A stretch of 64,000 nucleotides of DNA from Grimontia celer (GTDB lineage: Bacteria > Pseudomonadota > Gammaproteobacteria > Enterobacterales > Vibrionaceae): assembly GCF_900055185.1 (NCBI RefSeq), contig NZ_FIZX01000001.1:682001-746000 (forward strand). The letters run 5' to 3'. The notes under the pieces were generated by a model. The model saw nothing but the letters and a program-made list of their open reading frames with translations. It was not told the origin of the DNA and did no database searches. The translations under genes were made by a program, and so were the position numbers. Below, one piece after another: positions 45,101 through 54,705 of the stretch (the first letter of the stretch is position 1; every line of letters begins with the position of its first letter).

Positions 45101-46123
45101 CTACCTGAAGACGACAAAAAAGGTGATTGCAAAAGCCCCGTTTGCCTTGGTACATCCGTTGGCTTTGAAGCCAATGACAGTGACATCTTGCCGGAAGACA
45201 CTGTATGTGCAACATGCATGGAAGGAGAAAAAATTCCAGATGCCGCCAAAGAAGGACTTTCTTGTTGGGACGGCTCTGACCCTAATAAGGCCTGTTTTAC
45301 CTGTAAAGATGGTAGTTGTGGCAACCACTGTGAGGCGAGCAAAACTAAAGAGGTGTTTAAAGTCGCCATACCTGGCACGGTGGAAAGTTGGTTTAAGGTG
45401 ATGCAGGGAGCGTTTGACGTTATCAACAGAACCTCCCCCGTTAAAGGTTCCGTCGATTTATCTGGTGAGTTGCAGATGGAGCAAGGTGAAGCTTGCTGCG
45501 CAAACTGTACGCAGACTGAACCGGTAATTGAAAACAAATATGAAGGCCAGTTGGAACTCAAAGGATCGTTGAGCGCTCAGGGTCCAATTAAGTTGCCCAA
45601 CTATACCAAATACTTAACCGATGGATCTCGGTTGTACGCCGGCTTCAACTTAGGTCCCTATGGCGAGGTAAAAGTAAGCGGTGCACCAGTGGTGAATTAT
45701 ACGGAGCGCCTGGGTTGTGATGAAGACAACTGCTTTAGTTTGGTAGCCAAAGGAGGCGGTTCTGGTGAGATTGGTTTAAAAGGTGGGGCAACTGCTGCCG
45801 TTCAATCCTGGAATATGGATAGTGAAGCGGAAAACTGTAACTTCTACAACAAAGAAAGGCGTAAGGATCCTAAATACAAAGAATGTTGGGAAGTTGACGA
45901 AGGTGCATCTGGCGAACTGAAAGGCGGGGTGAAGACCGGTGCAGAAGCGGAAGCTGGATACAACAGTTGCGGTACGGGGTCGTGCGTGTACAAGGTGGAA
46001 CCAATGCAAGCCTTCGCCCACGGAAAGGTTCAGTTTAAATTCTGGGTTTTAGAACTTGAATATGAGGTTAAACCTGAGCCGATCAAATTGTTTGAAGGCA
46101 CCTCAGGGTCGTGTTCGCTATAA
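42185..46123 (+). CDS. Giant secreted protein: choice-of-anchor A, Ig/invasin-like and Cys-rich domains
   Basis: 1312 residues, exported by signal peptide (MKIFHKFCHIFILGLFISLG, cleavage near AFAQ). Order: choice-of-anchor A-like domain (about 30-290); two Ig-like domains (290-465); two invasin Big_1-like domains (about 470-690, each opening with a Gly-Gln-x-x-Gly-Val pattern as in GQNQSGVIGQNLSQDLVVRV); a carboxypeptidase-regulatory-like domain (SISGVILNNQDEPVPGVTLR); a ZU5-like beta domain ending VVKAGWHCG; a Cys-rich segment of about 160 residues with CxxC pairs; and a beta-rich C-terminal domain of about 230 residues that I do not recognise. The ATG at 42185 has GGGAG upstream. It is probably a cell-surface or secreted adhesin-like protein; a polymorphic-toxin carrier is a weaker alternative. 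First gene of the seven-gene block. Confidence 0.82.
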   Translation: MKIFHKFCHIFILGLFISLGAFAQTTPSPLNEANDFSAYIFGNFEAPSGNANGALAIGGDLSLGGYSVATQESATASEYSLLVEGDARYTSGRIYRGKVRVAGDISGITQSVIWGLPSGTEIENSPLSYSINASRNAYIELAEEVSLLETVGSVEFKWGGLYLKGDGESPLQVFQISGEELSRAHTFSVKNIPEGASLVFNVDGNQVRVQNLSFSDLIPHRSKSLFNFYQAQTLNLGGVSVEGSVLAPIASINASTGNLMGTVIAQSWTGAMHLGGVRFDGEISTKIEVDITTPETLITVGSSPVLVKGTVSASASALTINGVAIQPEGKVFEAYVELEEGFNTVVARATNRRGEQMTDSISVSLDLTPPYLTVDSHVDGQVVHSDRITVTGLVNDIVRGTVEAQQARVAVNGQPAEVSNRSYAATDIRLEEGENVLSITAVDQAGNTSTIERTIIYKVLAGARLEVVAGQNQSGVIGQNLSQDLVVRVIDDAGEPVVGESVIFRVVQGSGTVIADSSTYTRALAAVTDTQGIATVAFKLGHRTGVLNHKVQAKAVGYDNELSFAASAHSLHGNKISVNSGNNQRGVVGQPLPAPFIVAVTDEGANTVQGARVEFRVIKGEGVFQNEEAIYATVTDADGRASAQLTLGELEGLDAQRVQAVLIDGPEGQTLTAGFMASAFIASDPGKTSISGVILNNQDEPVPGVTLRIEKTDRTVTSDYDGRFVLEQVPVGPVHLIADGSTAWLSGEYPTLSYHIVTVAGVDNPLASPIYMVKLDTENAVLAGSEDVVLTLDNYPGFKLEIAKDSVTFPDGSREGYVSVTSVNAATVPMAPPNGMQPQFIVTIQPAGAKFWPPAKLSLPNVDGHEPGSQVEMYSYDHDLEEFVSIGLGTVSEDASTLTSNPGVGVVKAGWHCGSQPGGSGTAHNCPLCQKCENDTCVEDPAQANNPLPLEMQVEKDCQTLLCKGAVAAPEDLPEDDKKGDCKSPVCLGTSVGFEANDSDILPEDTVCATCMEGEKIPDAAKEGLSCWDGSDPNKACFTCKDGSCGNHCEASKTKEVFKVAIPGTVESWFKVMQGAFDVINRTSPVKGSVDLSGELQMEQGEACCANCTQTEPVIENKYEGQLELKGSLSAQGPIKLPNYTKYLTDGSRLYAGFNLGPYGEVKVSGAPVVNYTERLGCDEDNCFSLVAKGGGSGEIGLKGGATAAVQSWNMDSEAENCNFYNKERRKDPKYKECWEVDEGASGELKGGVKTGAEAEAGYNSCGTGSCVYKVEPMQAFAHGKVQFKFWVLELEYEVKPEPIKLFEGTSGSCSL

Positions 46124-46142
46124 AGGGTAGGATTAAAAAGTG

Positions 46143-47270
46143 ATGATTTTTTTCAGAATTTTCCTAGTGTTACTTGTATTAAGCTTTGTTAATACTAAAG
46201 CCTATGCCCAAGAATCCAATTGGGCTATAGCAAAAAATAATGGCATTGATACGTTGAGCGCGTCAGGAAGTATCAATACTTCCAGATATGTATTACCACT
46301 AATCGAGTTTAAAAACCCTAAATCCCCGATTGATGTCATATCAAATTACTTTTGGCGATTGAAGAACAATAAGATTGATGGTATCGAACATCTGTTCTAT
46401 CGCAAGGATGGAAGTTTTGGAAAAGTACAAAGTATGTTGGAAAGGCAGCAGGTTAATTTCGACCAGTTTGCCAAGGTGGAAGAAGCTGAAGTAGTAGCAG
46501 TTAAAAAATGGGGAGGCCTTACCAGCTTTGATATAAAACTAAAAGCGAAAGGTGAGCAATCATTTGGCTGGCAGCAAAACGTAGTTTGTGAAAAACAATG
46601 CAAACTTATCTGGGATTTATTTGACAAGAATGAAACGACCGATATGTTGGAGTTATTTCTTTTTACTTACCTTGAGTCAAATAGAATTTATGGGGAAAAA
46701 GAAAGCGATATCGTAGGCGGAAAAGACGTCACAACATTGTTACTATCAAACAAATATAGTGCGATGGGGAGTGCAAAGGAGCCTAGACTTGAGATTTCAC
46801 TCAGGCTATCACCGATTAACCATGAGATAGAATTTAAGAAATGTAGTGAAGTCAAAGAAGAAATAGGACTAAAGCTATGTGATATACATAATAAGTCGTT
46901 TGCGGCAAACACGGAAGACAGAACTGAGCTTACGACATTCATAACAAACCTAACAGGTAGGGAAGACCTAGACGGTTTGTATGTAAATGAGTTTTCTGAA
47001 CCGAATGTCTACTCTAAGTTTTATGGTCCACATGCTGTTGTCCAATTCATTACGTCTTGGGAAAAAGCCAAAATACTAGGCGCAGTAAAAGGGACTGATA
47101 CCGATATTATATTGTTTCGACCGATAATTACATCTGGTAAGGAATATCCTATTCAAGCATTGTCATATGACAAAACTTCGAAGAAATTGATATACGGAAG
47201 TAACTGGGACCAAAATTATCTATTTTTCTACAACGATATTTTTTCAAGTGAGTTGGAGAGAAATCTATAA
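46143..47270 (+). CDS. Secreted hypothetical protein, AT-rich gene
   Basis: 375 residues with a clear signal peptide (MIFFRIFLVLLVLSFVNTKA, cleavage near YAQ) and no other membrane segment, so periplasmic or secreted. Few Cys (CEKQCK, KKCSE, KLCD) may form disulfides. I recognise no family. The gene begins 19 bases after the giant protein's stop, so co-transcription is likely. It is visibly richer in A and T than its neighbours, with many AAA and ATA codons, suggesting separate ancestry. The ATG at 46143 is preferred to the GTG at 46140. It could be a partner, chaperone or immunity-like protein for the upstream giant; this is guesswork. Confidence 0.75.
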   Translation: MIFFRIFLVLLVLSFVNTKAYAQESNWAIAKNNGIDTLSASGSINTSRYVLPLIEFKNPKSPIDVISNYFWRLKNNKIDGIEHLFYRKDGSFGKVQSMLERQQVNFDQFAKVEEAEVVAVKKWGGLTSFDIKLKAKGEQSFGWQQNVVCEKQCKLIWDLFDKNETTDMLELFLFTYLESNRIYGEKESDIVGGKDVTTLLLSNKYSAMGSAKEPRLEISLRLSPINHEIEFKKCSEVKEEIGLKLCDIHNKSFAANTEDRTELTTFITNLTGREDLDGLYVNEFSEPNVYSKFYGPHAVVQFITSWEKAKILGAVKGTDTDIILFRPIITSGKEYPIQALSYDKTSKKLIYGSNWDQNYLFFYNDIFSSELERNL

Positions 47271-47308
47271 AAACGTCAGGTTCTATAAAGAAATTATTAT
47301 ACGGAGCT

Positions 47309-47779
47309 TTGTTTGTCGTACTCTTTATATTGCTGTATATCATTGGTGGATCTGCCGCTAGAATGTTTTACGGATGTATTTTTTCAAAGGGTTGGGTGCA
47401 GACAAGTGCTATTTTGGTAGAGGCTGAGATAGATGAACTTGAGTATTATGATATGGATCGTCGCCGTCGTATATCCTATGCGCCAAAAGTAAATTATCAG
47501 TACCAATATCTAGGTAAGTACTATTATTCTGACCGCTACTCTTGGACTGTCAACTACGACAGAGCTGAGCGTTACTCAGCAGCGAAAAATTTGGTGTGGT
47601 ATCACGTGAATAATAAGCCAATTCGTGTTTATGTCGATCCGGACTTTCCACAAAACGCGGTAATTGAGCGTGGCTGCAAGAGTTGGACATTAAAGATGAC
47701 TTTCATAGCTGGTTTGGTGTTGTTCATTATTGGTTTAACAGCGGTATGGATGTTTGTCCGTATGCGAAAAAATAAATGA
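47309..47779 (+). CDS. DUF3592-type membrane protein
   Basis: About 156 residues: an N-terminal membrane helix ([20 protein letters not shown]), a beta-rich extracytoplasmic domain ([35 protein letters not shown]) and a second helix ([19 protein letters not shown]), the layout of DUF3592. Function unknown. No ATG opens the frame; the frame is free of stops from 47252, and the first usual initiation codon is the TTG at 47309, just inside the first helix, so the true start may be an unusual codon further upstream. It lies between two secreted-protein genes. Confidence 0.7.
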   Translation: MFVVLFILLYIIGGSAARMFYGCIFSKGWVQTSAILVEAEIDELEYYDMDRRRRISYAPKVNYQYQYLGKYYYSDRYSWTVNYDRAERYSAAKNLVWYHVNNKPIRVYVDPDFPQNAVIERGCKSWTLKMTFIAGLVLFIIGLTAVWMFVRMRKNK

Positions 47780-47795
47780 AGGCAAGGTAATCCCC

Positions 47796-50700
47796 ATGAA
47801 ACTAGGGCTAAAATGTCAGGCTTTGGCGCTGGCACTATTCTCAACAACATCATTTACCTATGCAGGCGAGGTGAAGCTCGACCAACACTGCATTATCAAC
47901 ATCCTCAACAGAACAATACAAGTCTCTGAGGACGGTGGATGGGCGTTACCGAATGTACCTTCAAATATGGGGCAAATTCGCGCGCGAGCGACTTGCACCT
48001 ACGAGGACGGAAGTACTGTTTCTGGGCAAAGTGAATACTTTTCTGTGGCGCGCAATGGCGTGACCAAAGTGGGAGATATACGCTTTGATACGTTGAGCGC
48101 AATACCGGTAAGTTTAGCCTTTGATTCTACTGAACCCACTTTTTTGCGGGAGATTGGAGAAGAATATGCACTGTCTGTTTTGGCGACATACCAAGACGGA
48201 GGTGTTGTTGATATTTCTGCAGAGCAAGGGACGAACTATTCGACGTCAAATGATCAAATTGCTGAAGTGAATGAAGCGGGTGTTGTTATCGCCAGAAGCA
48301 ATGGCGTTGCTTTGATCAGTGTGCGCAAAGATGGGGTCCTTGCTGCTAAAAGGGTTATCGTGAGTACCGGGGGAGATCAGGATGGCGATGGCCTTCCTGA
48401 TGAATTTGAACGTCAAAATGGACTTAACCCATCGGACCCAATCGATGCACTGGAAGACATTGACAAGGATGGCTTGACCGCGTTGGAGGAGTTTCGCCTT
48501 GGCACTGATCTTCGTGTAGCGGATACTGATGGCGACGGTATTTCCGATGGAGAAGAAGTGAACCCAGGGGAAGATGGCTATGTCAGTGATCCGCTATTGC
48601 AGGATACAGATGGTGATGGCCTCAATGACGGGCTTGAAGTAGTGTTATCGACAGATCCGTCTGACCCCAATGATCATGATTACACACAAGCCATTGTTGA
48701 ATACGCGATACAGCCGCTTAGCTTTACGCTATACAACAATACCATCGAACCAGAAGGCGTTGGACAGCAAGTCACCCTCACCGCAAGCCTTATTGATGGC
48801 AACACCATTGATTTAACGAGCCGTGGACGAGGCACAAACTATCAAAGCAGCGATCTTTCAGTTTGTAACTTCGGTCTCGACGCAGGAGTGGTGTTTGGTT
48901 CCGGTGAAGGCTTTTGCCAGATCACCGTTACTCATGAGGATTTCTCCGCCACCTTGGACGCCAATGTGATCAGGTTTAATCCTGAGCCGCTATCTGTTGT
49001 CAACATTCCGGGTTATGCGAATAACGTAGATGTCTCCGGTGATTTTGCGTACGTTGCTGCGGGAAACAGCGGCTTGGTAGTGGTTGATCTCAGTGACCGC
49101 AGAAACCCCCAACTCGCGGCGGAAATTGACACTGACGGTGTGGCTATCGACGTGGTTGAAGACGGCGCATTTGTTTACGTTGCCGATGGTGGAAAAGGGC
49201 TGAAGATTTACGATGTATCAGACAATGTAAACCCACGGTTTGTTGGCGGGGCAGAAACTGCGGGCCTTGCCCAAGATTTGGCGGTTCAAGGTGATGTTGT
49301 TTACCTTGCTGACAGTACGGGTGGGATTCAGGTTTTCGATGTGTCAGACAGGACGCTCCCTGTTTCAATAGGCCAAGTCAATGGTGTCGGTAACGTCATG
49401 TCTGTTGCTGTTGACGGAAATGTTTTGGTCGCTGTCAGTACAACGGGACTATTCATTATCGATGTTACCTTCCCTTCAGTGCCTGCAGTGGTGAGCAGCG
49501 TGCGCATGTCCAACTTGAAAGAAGTTGTCATTTCGGATGGTTATGCCTACATTGCCAGCTACACCAACGGTTACCATATTTATGACCTGTCCAATATCGA
49601 GCAACCACGTCAAACCTTCTCTGGTAGAGAGTTCTACCCTCGCGACGTAGCGGTAAATGGTAACCTTGCACTCTATGCCGAGCAACTATTCCCCAATGCC
49701 ATTCCTTATGTGAACAAGAGAGACCCTGAAAATGCGAGCTTCCCCGGTACGATCAACATGGCCTCGCTGGGGGACTATGCGGGGACGGGGATTGCGTTGG
49801 ATGACCAATATGTATACGTCTCATCTGAATATTACGTCGTTAGCAGCGACTACGGCTCTGTCGGCAACACGGCATTGATGATTGCGCAATACCGCCATAT
49901 CGAAGACAACGCTGGGATTCCACCTAAATCAGAGATAACTGCACCGGAAACGGGGCTTGAATTTGTTCAGGGTGAGGTGCTGAGAATAGCGGCAGATGTG
50001 TCAGACGACATTTTCGTCGCCGATGTCCAGTTGTTGGTCAATGGCGAGTTCCACTCGAGGGACACAAGTCAGCCCTATCTTTTCAATTACCCATTGCCCA
50101 GAGACGTGATTGGCGAAATGACGTTCGAAGTGAAAGCCAGCGATCTCGGGGGGAACATTACCATCAGTACCCCGGTAACCATCAACGTGATTGAAGACCC
50201 TGGCACGACAGTTACTGGGTTGGTCATTGACCAAGATGGGGCTCCTGTACCATTTGCCCAAATCACCTGTTTAGAAGCGGTTGGTTTGTCTGATGTTGGG
50301 GGGGCGTTTTCTGTTGAAGGTGTAGCCACCGTGTCTCCTATAACCTGTTCAGCCTCGGCAGAAATCAATGGTACAACGTTTACCGGTTTGTCCGCGCGTG
50401 TATCGCCAGTGCGCGGCGCAGAGACAAACATGGGTAACATCATTATCCAAAGTGCCACATTTGATCCAGAGTATGGGAGCAACCTGCGCCAGTCTGACGA
50501 CGACTTTGACTACGTTAGTTTCTCCGATGGTTTTAGTTTCCCTCTGTTTGGAAGTACATATACCGGCGTGTATGTCAACTCAAACGGTCGATTGAGTTTT
50601 GCCTATGGGGACAGAACCTATACCGAATCATTTAGCGTATTTACGGGTCAACCCAACATTGCCGCATTCTTTGATGACTTGCACCCAGGGCGGGGAGGCG

Positions 50701-51050
50701 CAGTGTTCTATAAGCAAATGGCAGATCGTTTTGTGGTGACATGGGACCGTGTTCCACATTTCCAGTATGGTGGGTCTAACACCTTGCAAATTACCTTGTT
50801 TCAAGATGGAAGGATCAATATCGGTTATAACGGTCTTTCAGCTGCGGGGGCGTTTATTGGCATTTCCACCGGTGACTCTTTAGGCGCTACCTCGCTTGAT
50901 CTAAGTGAAGGGCCATATGTAGTCGATAACGCTGTGACCTTCTATGAGCACTTTGTGGTGGGTGGCAATACGTTCGACCTTGATCAGCAATTCTTGCTGT
51001 TCACACCCAAAGCACAGGGTTTTGCTATCAGTACTACTCCGTTGAAATAG
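47796..51050 (+). CDS. Giant secreted protein: Ca-binding, LVIVD propeller, Ig and nidogen-like domains
   Basis: 1084 residues with a signal peptide ([20 protein letters not shown], cleavage near TYAG). Order: a small beta domain; a Big_2-like Ig domain (about 95-190); TSP3/EF-hand-like calcium loops ([48 protein letters not shown]) at about 195-300; a second Big_2-like domain; an LVIVD-type beta-propeller of about six blades ([20 protein letters not shown]); an Ig/cadherin-like domain; a carboxypeptidase-regulatory-like domain; and a C-terminal nidogen-like domain ([14 protein letters not shown]). All parts suggest an extracellular binding protein. AAGG lies before the ATG. Same strand and block as its neighbours. 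Confidence 0.82.
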   Translation: MKLGLKCQALALALFSTTSFTYAGEVKLDQHCIINILNRTIQVSEDGGWALPNVPSNMGQIRARATCTYEDGSTVSGQSEYFSVARNGVTKVGDIRFDTLSAIPVSLAFDSTEPTFLREIGEEYALSVLATYQDGGVVDISAEQGTNYSTSNDQIAEVNEAGVVIARSNGVALISVRKDGVLAAKRVIVSTGGDQDGDGLPDEFERQNGLNPSDPIDALEDIDKDGLTALEEFRLGTDLRVADTDGDGISDGEEVNPGEDGYVSDPLLQDTDGDGLNDGLEVVLSTDPSDPNDHDYTQAIVEYAIQPLSFTLYNNTIEPEGVGQQVTLTASLIDGNTIDLTSRGRGTNYQSSDLSVCNFGLDAGVVFGSGEGFCQITVTHEDFSATLDANVIRFNPEPLSVVNIPGYANNVDVSGDFAYVAAGNSGLVVVDLSDRRNPQLAAEIDTDGVAIDVVEDGAFVYVADGGKGLKIYDVSDNVNPRFVGGAETAGLAQDLAVQGDVVYLADSTGGIQVFDVSDRTLPVSIGQVNGVGNVMSVAVDGNVLVAVSTTGLFIIDVTFPSVPAVVSSVRMSNLKEVVISDGYAYIASYTNGYHIYDLSNIEQPRQTFSGREFYPRDVAVNGNLALYAEQLFPNAIPYVNKRDPENASFPGTINMASLGDYAGTGIALDDQYVYVSSEYYVVSSDYGSVGNTALMIAQYRHIEDNAGIPPKSEITAPETGLEFVQGEVLRIAADVSDDIFVADVQLLVNGEFHSRDTSQPYLFNYPLPRDVIGEMTFEVKASDLGGNITISTPVTINVIEDPGTTVTGLVIDQDGAPVPFAQITCLEAVGLSDVGGAFSVEGVATVSPITCSASAEINGTTFTGLSARVSPVRGAETNMGNIIIQSATFDPEYGSNLRQSDDDFDYVSFSDGFSFPLFGSTYTGVYVNSNGRLSFAYGDRTYTESFSVFTGQPNIAAFFDDLHPGRGGAVFYKQMADRFVVTWDRVPHFQYGGSNTLQITLFQDGRINIGYNGLSAAGAFIGISTGDSLGATSLDLSEGPYVVDNAVTFYEHFVVGGNTFDLDQQFLLFTPKAQGFAISTTPLK

Positions 51051-51073
51051 CGCTTTGAAAACAGGATATTGAA

Positions 51074-51403
51074 ATGAATTCAAAACCAGCAATTATCGCA
51101 GCTTTCCTTTCGTTTGTCGGATTTAGCTCAGCGAATGGGGCAACAGAAAGCCCGCTCTTATCGGTGGTAGTCACGAACCAAGGTAATCCTGTCGAACACG
51201 CTGTGGTGACGGTTATCAGCTGGACGGACAGCAATTACATCGCCAACAAGCGTACCTCAAGTGACGGTCAAGTGACCTTTGAAGACCTCCCTGAAGGGCA
51301 GTTCGACATCTCGGTGCAATCAGAGGGTTCTCCCTTAAAGGCAAAACGTAGCGGGAATACGGCATTGCAGGACTCGTTGAATGTCGTTTTTGCCTTTGAG
51401 TAG
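51074..51403 (+). CDS. Small secreted beta-sandwich (carboxypeptidase-regulatory/Cna B-like) protein
   Basis: 109 residues: a signal peptide (MNSKPAIIAAFLSFVGFSSA, cleavage near NGA) and one beta-sandwich domain of the type seen inside the two giant proteins (VVVTNQGNPVEHAVVTVIS, then SSDGQVTFEDLPEGQFDISV). It begins 23 bases after the giant protein's stop and precedes the FG-GAP gene. It may be a free-standing accessory module that binds to one of its neighbours. Confidence 0.75.
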   Translation: MNSKPAIIAAFLSFVGFSSANGATESPLLSVVVTNQGNPVEHAVVTVISWTDSNYIANKRTSSDGQVTFEDLPEGQFDISVQSEGSPLKAKRSGNTALQDSLNVVFAFE

Positions 51404-51465
51404 CGCCTTGTAATGCCGCTTAAGGTAGAAATCAAGTAGTCTTCTTTTTAGCAAGAGAAAACGCA

Positions 51466-54400
51466 TTGAAAATATTGCTGAGCAATAATGCTGTACTGTG
51501 TTTTTTGTTTTCTTGTTTGGTGATAGCTGCGCTGCTTCCCCCAGACGAAGTAGCAGTGATTGACTCGTCACCTGTCAGTGAAGCTCCTAAAACATCCGCG
51601 CCCCAAAAAAGCAGTACTGTGCGTTTTTTGGAGCAGTCGTTGATGTGGGGTGTGGAGTTTGAACACCAAAGCCGGATTGGAACACTGTCGAGTATAGAAG
51701 ACAGTTATGCCAGTGGCGGCTGCGTGCTCGATTTCAATCAAGACGGTTTCCAAGACCTGCTCATTGTCGCGGGCCTCGGTGTGACCAAACGATATGGCAG
51801 GGAGCACTGGTGGTTAAGTTCACAAAAAACCGTGTTGTACCAAAACATCGGCGGTTTGTATTTTGAAGACGTTTCTCCCCAGATATTAAGGGAAGAGGTA
51901 ACAGGCTTTGGGTGCACAAGCAAAGATATCAACCACGACTCGGTACCTGACATTGCTGTTGGCTTAAAGGGGGCTGTGCGCTTGTTTTTGAGTGGGGACC
52001 GGGGTTACAAGCCTTACCATTTGAAATTAGCGAGCCCAAATGCGCTGACGACTTCCCTGCAGTTCGACGATATCAATAACGATGGCCGGCAAGACCTATT
52101 GGTTTCGACACTGGTGGATTACCAGCGGGACATTAAAGTTGGACAAGAAGAATACCGTTACCATTTAGGTGGTGAGTTTGCTTTTGAAGGCTTTGCGCCT
52201 AGTAACAACGCCCTCTTTGTTGGGCAAGAAGGTCGCATTGGTCCCCCATTTAGCAGTGTATTGCCATTTGGCCAGTTCCGAACTTTTTCAATTGCCCCTA
52301 ACAGTTTGGAAAAAGGCGACAGCAATCGCAGCTATTTGTTGGCGAATGCTGCCGGGTCGGCGAGTAAACTTTTTAATCCTTTAGCAAACCAAGTCGACTC
52401 AAACCAGACTGAGCCACACGGTAGGGCGGCAGTACAGTATTCTCGCATTACTGTTGGCAATGCAGGACACTGGTTGGTAACGGGGGTCGAAAATACGGGT
52501 TTGGAGCTGTTCAGGTTTGGATCACCACGGAAAAATTTGGCAAGTGAACACGGTATACAAACCAGCGAACTTACCACACTTTCAGGTTGGGGAACGTTAG
52601 TCGCTGACTTTGATAACAATGGCATGGAAGATGTGGTAGTCGCCGTTGGTTACCATACGCCCTCAATTAACTCAAAGTACCGCCCTCAATCTGGACACAA
52701 CGTACTTTTGCTGCAGCAGCATGGTGAGTGGTTCTCCAACCAAAGTAAAAACTTTGTTCCGATGCTGTCCCGCTCTTCGCGGGGGGCTGCCTACGCGGAT
52801 TTCAACAATGACGGTTTTCTCGATGTGGTGTTTTTCAATAACAACGGGTTTGCCTCACTGTTTATCAATCAGGGGAATGGCAATCCTTGGATAAGCTTCG
52901 ATTGCAGGCCAGCTTCGCTTTGTGATGGTAGTACATGGCAACTGGTGTCGGATGGTACGTTCCATGAGCAAGTTTACGACAAAACGCAGCCCTACCTTTC
53001 TTCGACACAGAACCGGGTTCATTTTGGATTGGGTACCCATCCGACAGACACAACACTTAGGGTGCAGTTTTCATCAGGTAAGGAACTTCACTTTTCTGGG
53101 CTTGAAACTGAGCGTGTCTACAGGGTAGACCTTGAATCCGGCGAGGCAGTCCTCTATGCCCCCAAACAGCAGGCAATGTCCGTTTCCCACACATGGGAGA
53201 ACCTCTTTCATCAGGTAATGGGAGTACAAGATGAACAAGAGTTGCGGACAGCCCTTCAACGAGCATCGCCGCTTAGTGACAATGAATTAAGCATGTTCAT
53301 TGGTTCCATTGCTCATTCCGTTGGCATGAGAGATGGCCAATCCAAATCAGATTTTAGGTTGGTGAATACCGTCAGTTGGGTTCTTTCTCATGTTTTACAG
53401 TATGACCTGTCATCGCTGTCCACTCAGTCTGTAGAAGATCTGCTGGATATCATCATCCACACGGAGCAAAAGGTATTTGTAGATTACGTTGCCCCCTTGT
53501 TCGAGCAATTGGACGATAAGGCGTTTTGCCATTTGGCGTACCGGTTATCGTACTGGTTTGAAGAAGAAGAGATCCTGCCAAACACAAAGCAGTTGCTTTA
53601 TGCGCCGCTGTTGAAAGCAGGATCCTTGGGATCTCGGAATAAATTTGTATGTGCAGTGGAAGGGCTATCTTTTTCTGAAGAACCAACCTTGGGCAGTACC
53701 ATAACCGGCCATTTAGCGGACGAAGACCCTGTTGTTCGCGCCGCCTCGTTGAGGGCGCTCTCGCGTCTTAAGTACTATGACGCGTTTGAGGCTGTAAGCC
53801 TGCAATGCGACAAGGAAAGCGATGCGATTGTCCTCCTTGAGTGTGAAATATACATAGCAACCCTGCAGCCTGATATGACATCCAACCCGGACGTTGTTAA
53901 CAAGACTCACACCGCGCTCATTAAAATGTACCCCAAAGCCGTGGCACTGAATGATGGGGCGGCAGTCATGCGCCTTTTGCGCGCAGAAAATGAGGCGCTG
54001 TTGAAACATGCGGCATCGCCGATCCCTTTCCACAAAAGTGTCGCACTTTATTTTTTGTTGAGGAATAGCGAGTCAGGTGAACTTGCGTCTGTAGCATTGG
54101 GCTCATTGCGTGAGCAGGAAGCATTGGAGTTCGCCAGACTTTTGCACCGTATCGATCCAGATGCGACTGATGTGTTGCTGAGCAAGCAACTAGAGAAAGG
54201 GAGGCTTTCCCCTCATCAGAGTTTGCCATACATGTCGAACGCGGCATTGATGTCATTGCTATCTAGTCGTGAGGAGAACTCGTATTCGGTCAGTTTCTTG
54301 CTAGCGATGATGAAGCAATGTGGTGAACGAAAAGCACTGTTCGATGCTTGCTCACGAATTTGGAATGAGGGCAGCTATGCTCAGTTGGGCTTTAAGGGCC

Positions 54401-54705
54401 AAAAGCTTCGGTTGTTATATGAAGCGGATGCTCTGGGAGCGGCACTTATTTCAAATAGGTTGTATACCGAAAGTTTGTTTGATGTGGACAACAAAACCCT
54501 AATGGAAATTATCTATTGGTCAGATGCCTACCAAAAGTTGGACATTACGAAGCTGGAAGGCGAGTGGTTAGATGCGTTTATCGAATATAGCTTCGTTAAT
54601 CGCCTAGAACTGTCACCCGTTTGGCTACTGCAATTACAGAAAACGAAAAAGAAACTGGACTCATTCCCTTGGGCGGATCTGTTGGTGAAGACATATGAAA
54701 GATAA
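51466..54705 (+). CDS. Secreted FG-GAP/UnbV (CRTAC1-like) protein with HEAT-like C-terminus
   Basis: 1079 residues. An N-terminal hydrophobic stretch (AVLCFLFSCLVIAALL) directs export and may anchor it. FG-GAP/VCBS repeats with Ca-binding loops start at Asp89 (DFNQDGFQD), 154 (DINHDSVPD), 202 (DINNDGRQD), 381 (DFDNNGMED) and 445 (DFNNDGFLD). An ASPIC/UnbV domain follows at about 510-570 (NRVHFGLGTHPTDTTLRVQF). Residues about 590-1075 are helical with HEAT-like units (DEDPVVRAASLRALSRLKYY). The start is TTG at 51466; no ATG serves. Its stop overlaps the start of the multiheme cytochrome gene by 11 bases, implying translational coupling and a shared function. Confidence 0.83.
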   Translation: MKILLSNNAVLCFLFSCLVIAALLPPDEVAVIDSSPVSEAPKTSAPQKSSTVRFLEQSLMWGVEFEHQSRIGTLSSIEDSYASGGCVLDFNQDGFQDLLIVAGLGVTKRYGREHWWLSSQKTVLYQNIGGLYFEDVSPQILREEVTGFGCTSKDINHDSVPDIAVGLKGAVRLFLSGDRGYKPYHLKLASPNALTTSLQFDDINNDGRQDLLVSTLVDYQRDIKVGQEEYRYHLGGEFAFEGFAPSNNALFVGQEGRIGPPFSSVLPFGQFRTFSIAPNSLEKGDSNRSYLLANAAGSASKLFNPLANQVDSNQTEPHGRAAVQYSRITVGNAGHWLVTGVENTGLELFRFGSPRKNLASEHGIQTSELTTLSGWGTLVADFDNNGMEDVVVAVGYHTPSINSKYRPQSGHNVLLLQQHGEWFSNQSKNFVPMLSRSSRGAAYADFNNDGFLDVVFFNNNGFASLFINQGNGNPWISFDCRPASLCDGSTWQLVSDGTFHEQVYDKTQPYLSSTQNRVHFGLGTHPTDTTLRVQFSSGKELHFSGLETERVYRVDLESGEAVLYAPKQQAMSVSHTWENLFHQVMGVQDEQELRTALQRASPLSDNELSMFIGSIAHSVGMRDGQSKSDFRLVNTVSWVLSHVLQYDLSSLSTQSVEDLLDIIIHTEQKVFVDYVAPLFEQLDDKAFCHLAYRLSYWFEEEEILPNTKQLLYAPLLKAGSLGSRNKFVCAVEGLSFSEEPTLGSTITGHLADEDPVVRAASLRALSRLKYYDAFEAVSLQCDKESDAIVLLECEIYIATLQPDMTSNPDVVNKTHTALIKMYPKAVALNDGAAVMRLLRAENEALLKHAASPIPFHKSVALYFLLRNSESGELASVALGSLREQEALEFARLLHRIDPDATDVLLSKQLEKGRLSPHQSLPYMSNAALMSLLSSREENSYSVSFLLAMMKQCGERKALFDACSRIWNEGSYAQLGFKGQKLRLLYEADALGAALISNRLYTESLFDVDNKTLMEIIYWSDAYQKLDITKLEGEWLDAFIEYSFVNRLELSPVWLLQLQKTKKKLDSFPWADLLVKTYER

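Noticed and set aside
42185-47779. Polymorphic toxin with immunity genes as the main call for the first giant protein
   Set aside because: The AGWHCG-type module and gene order are suggestive, but the C-terminal domain has no recognisable toxin motif and the following proteins are secreted or membrane-bound; kept only as an alternative.
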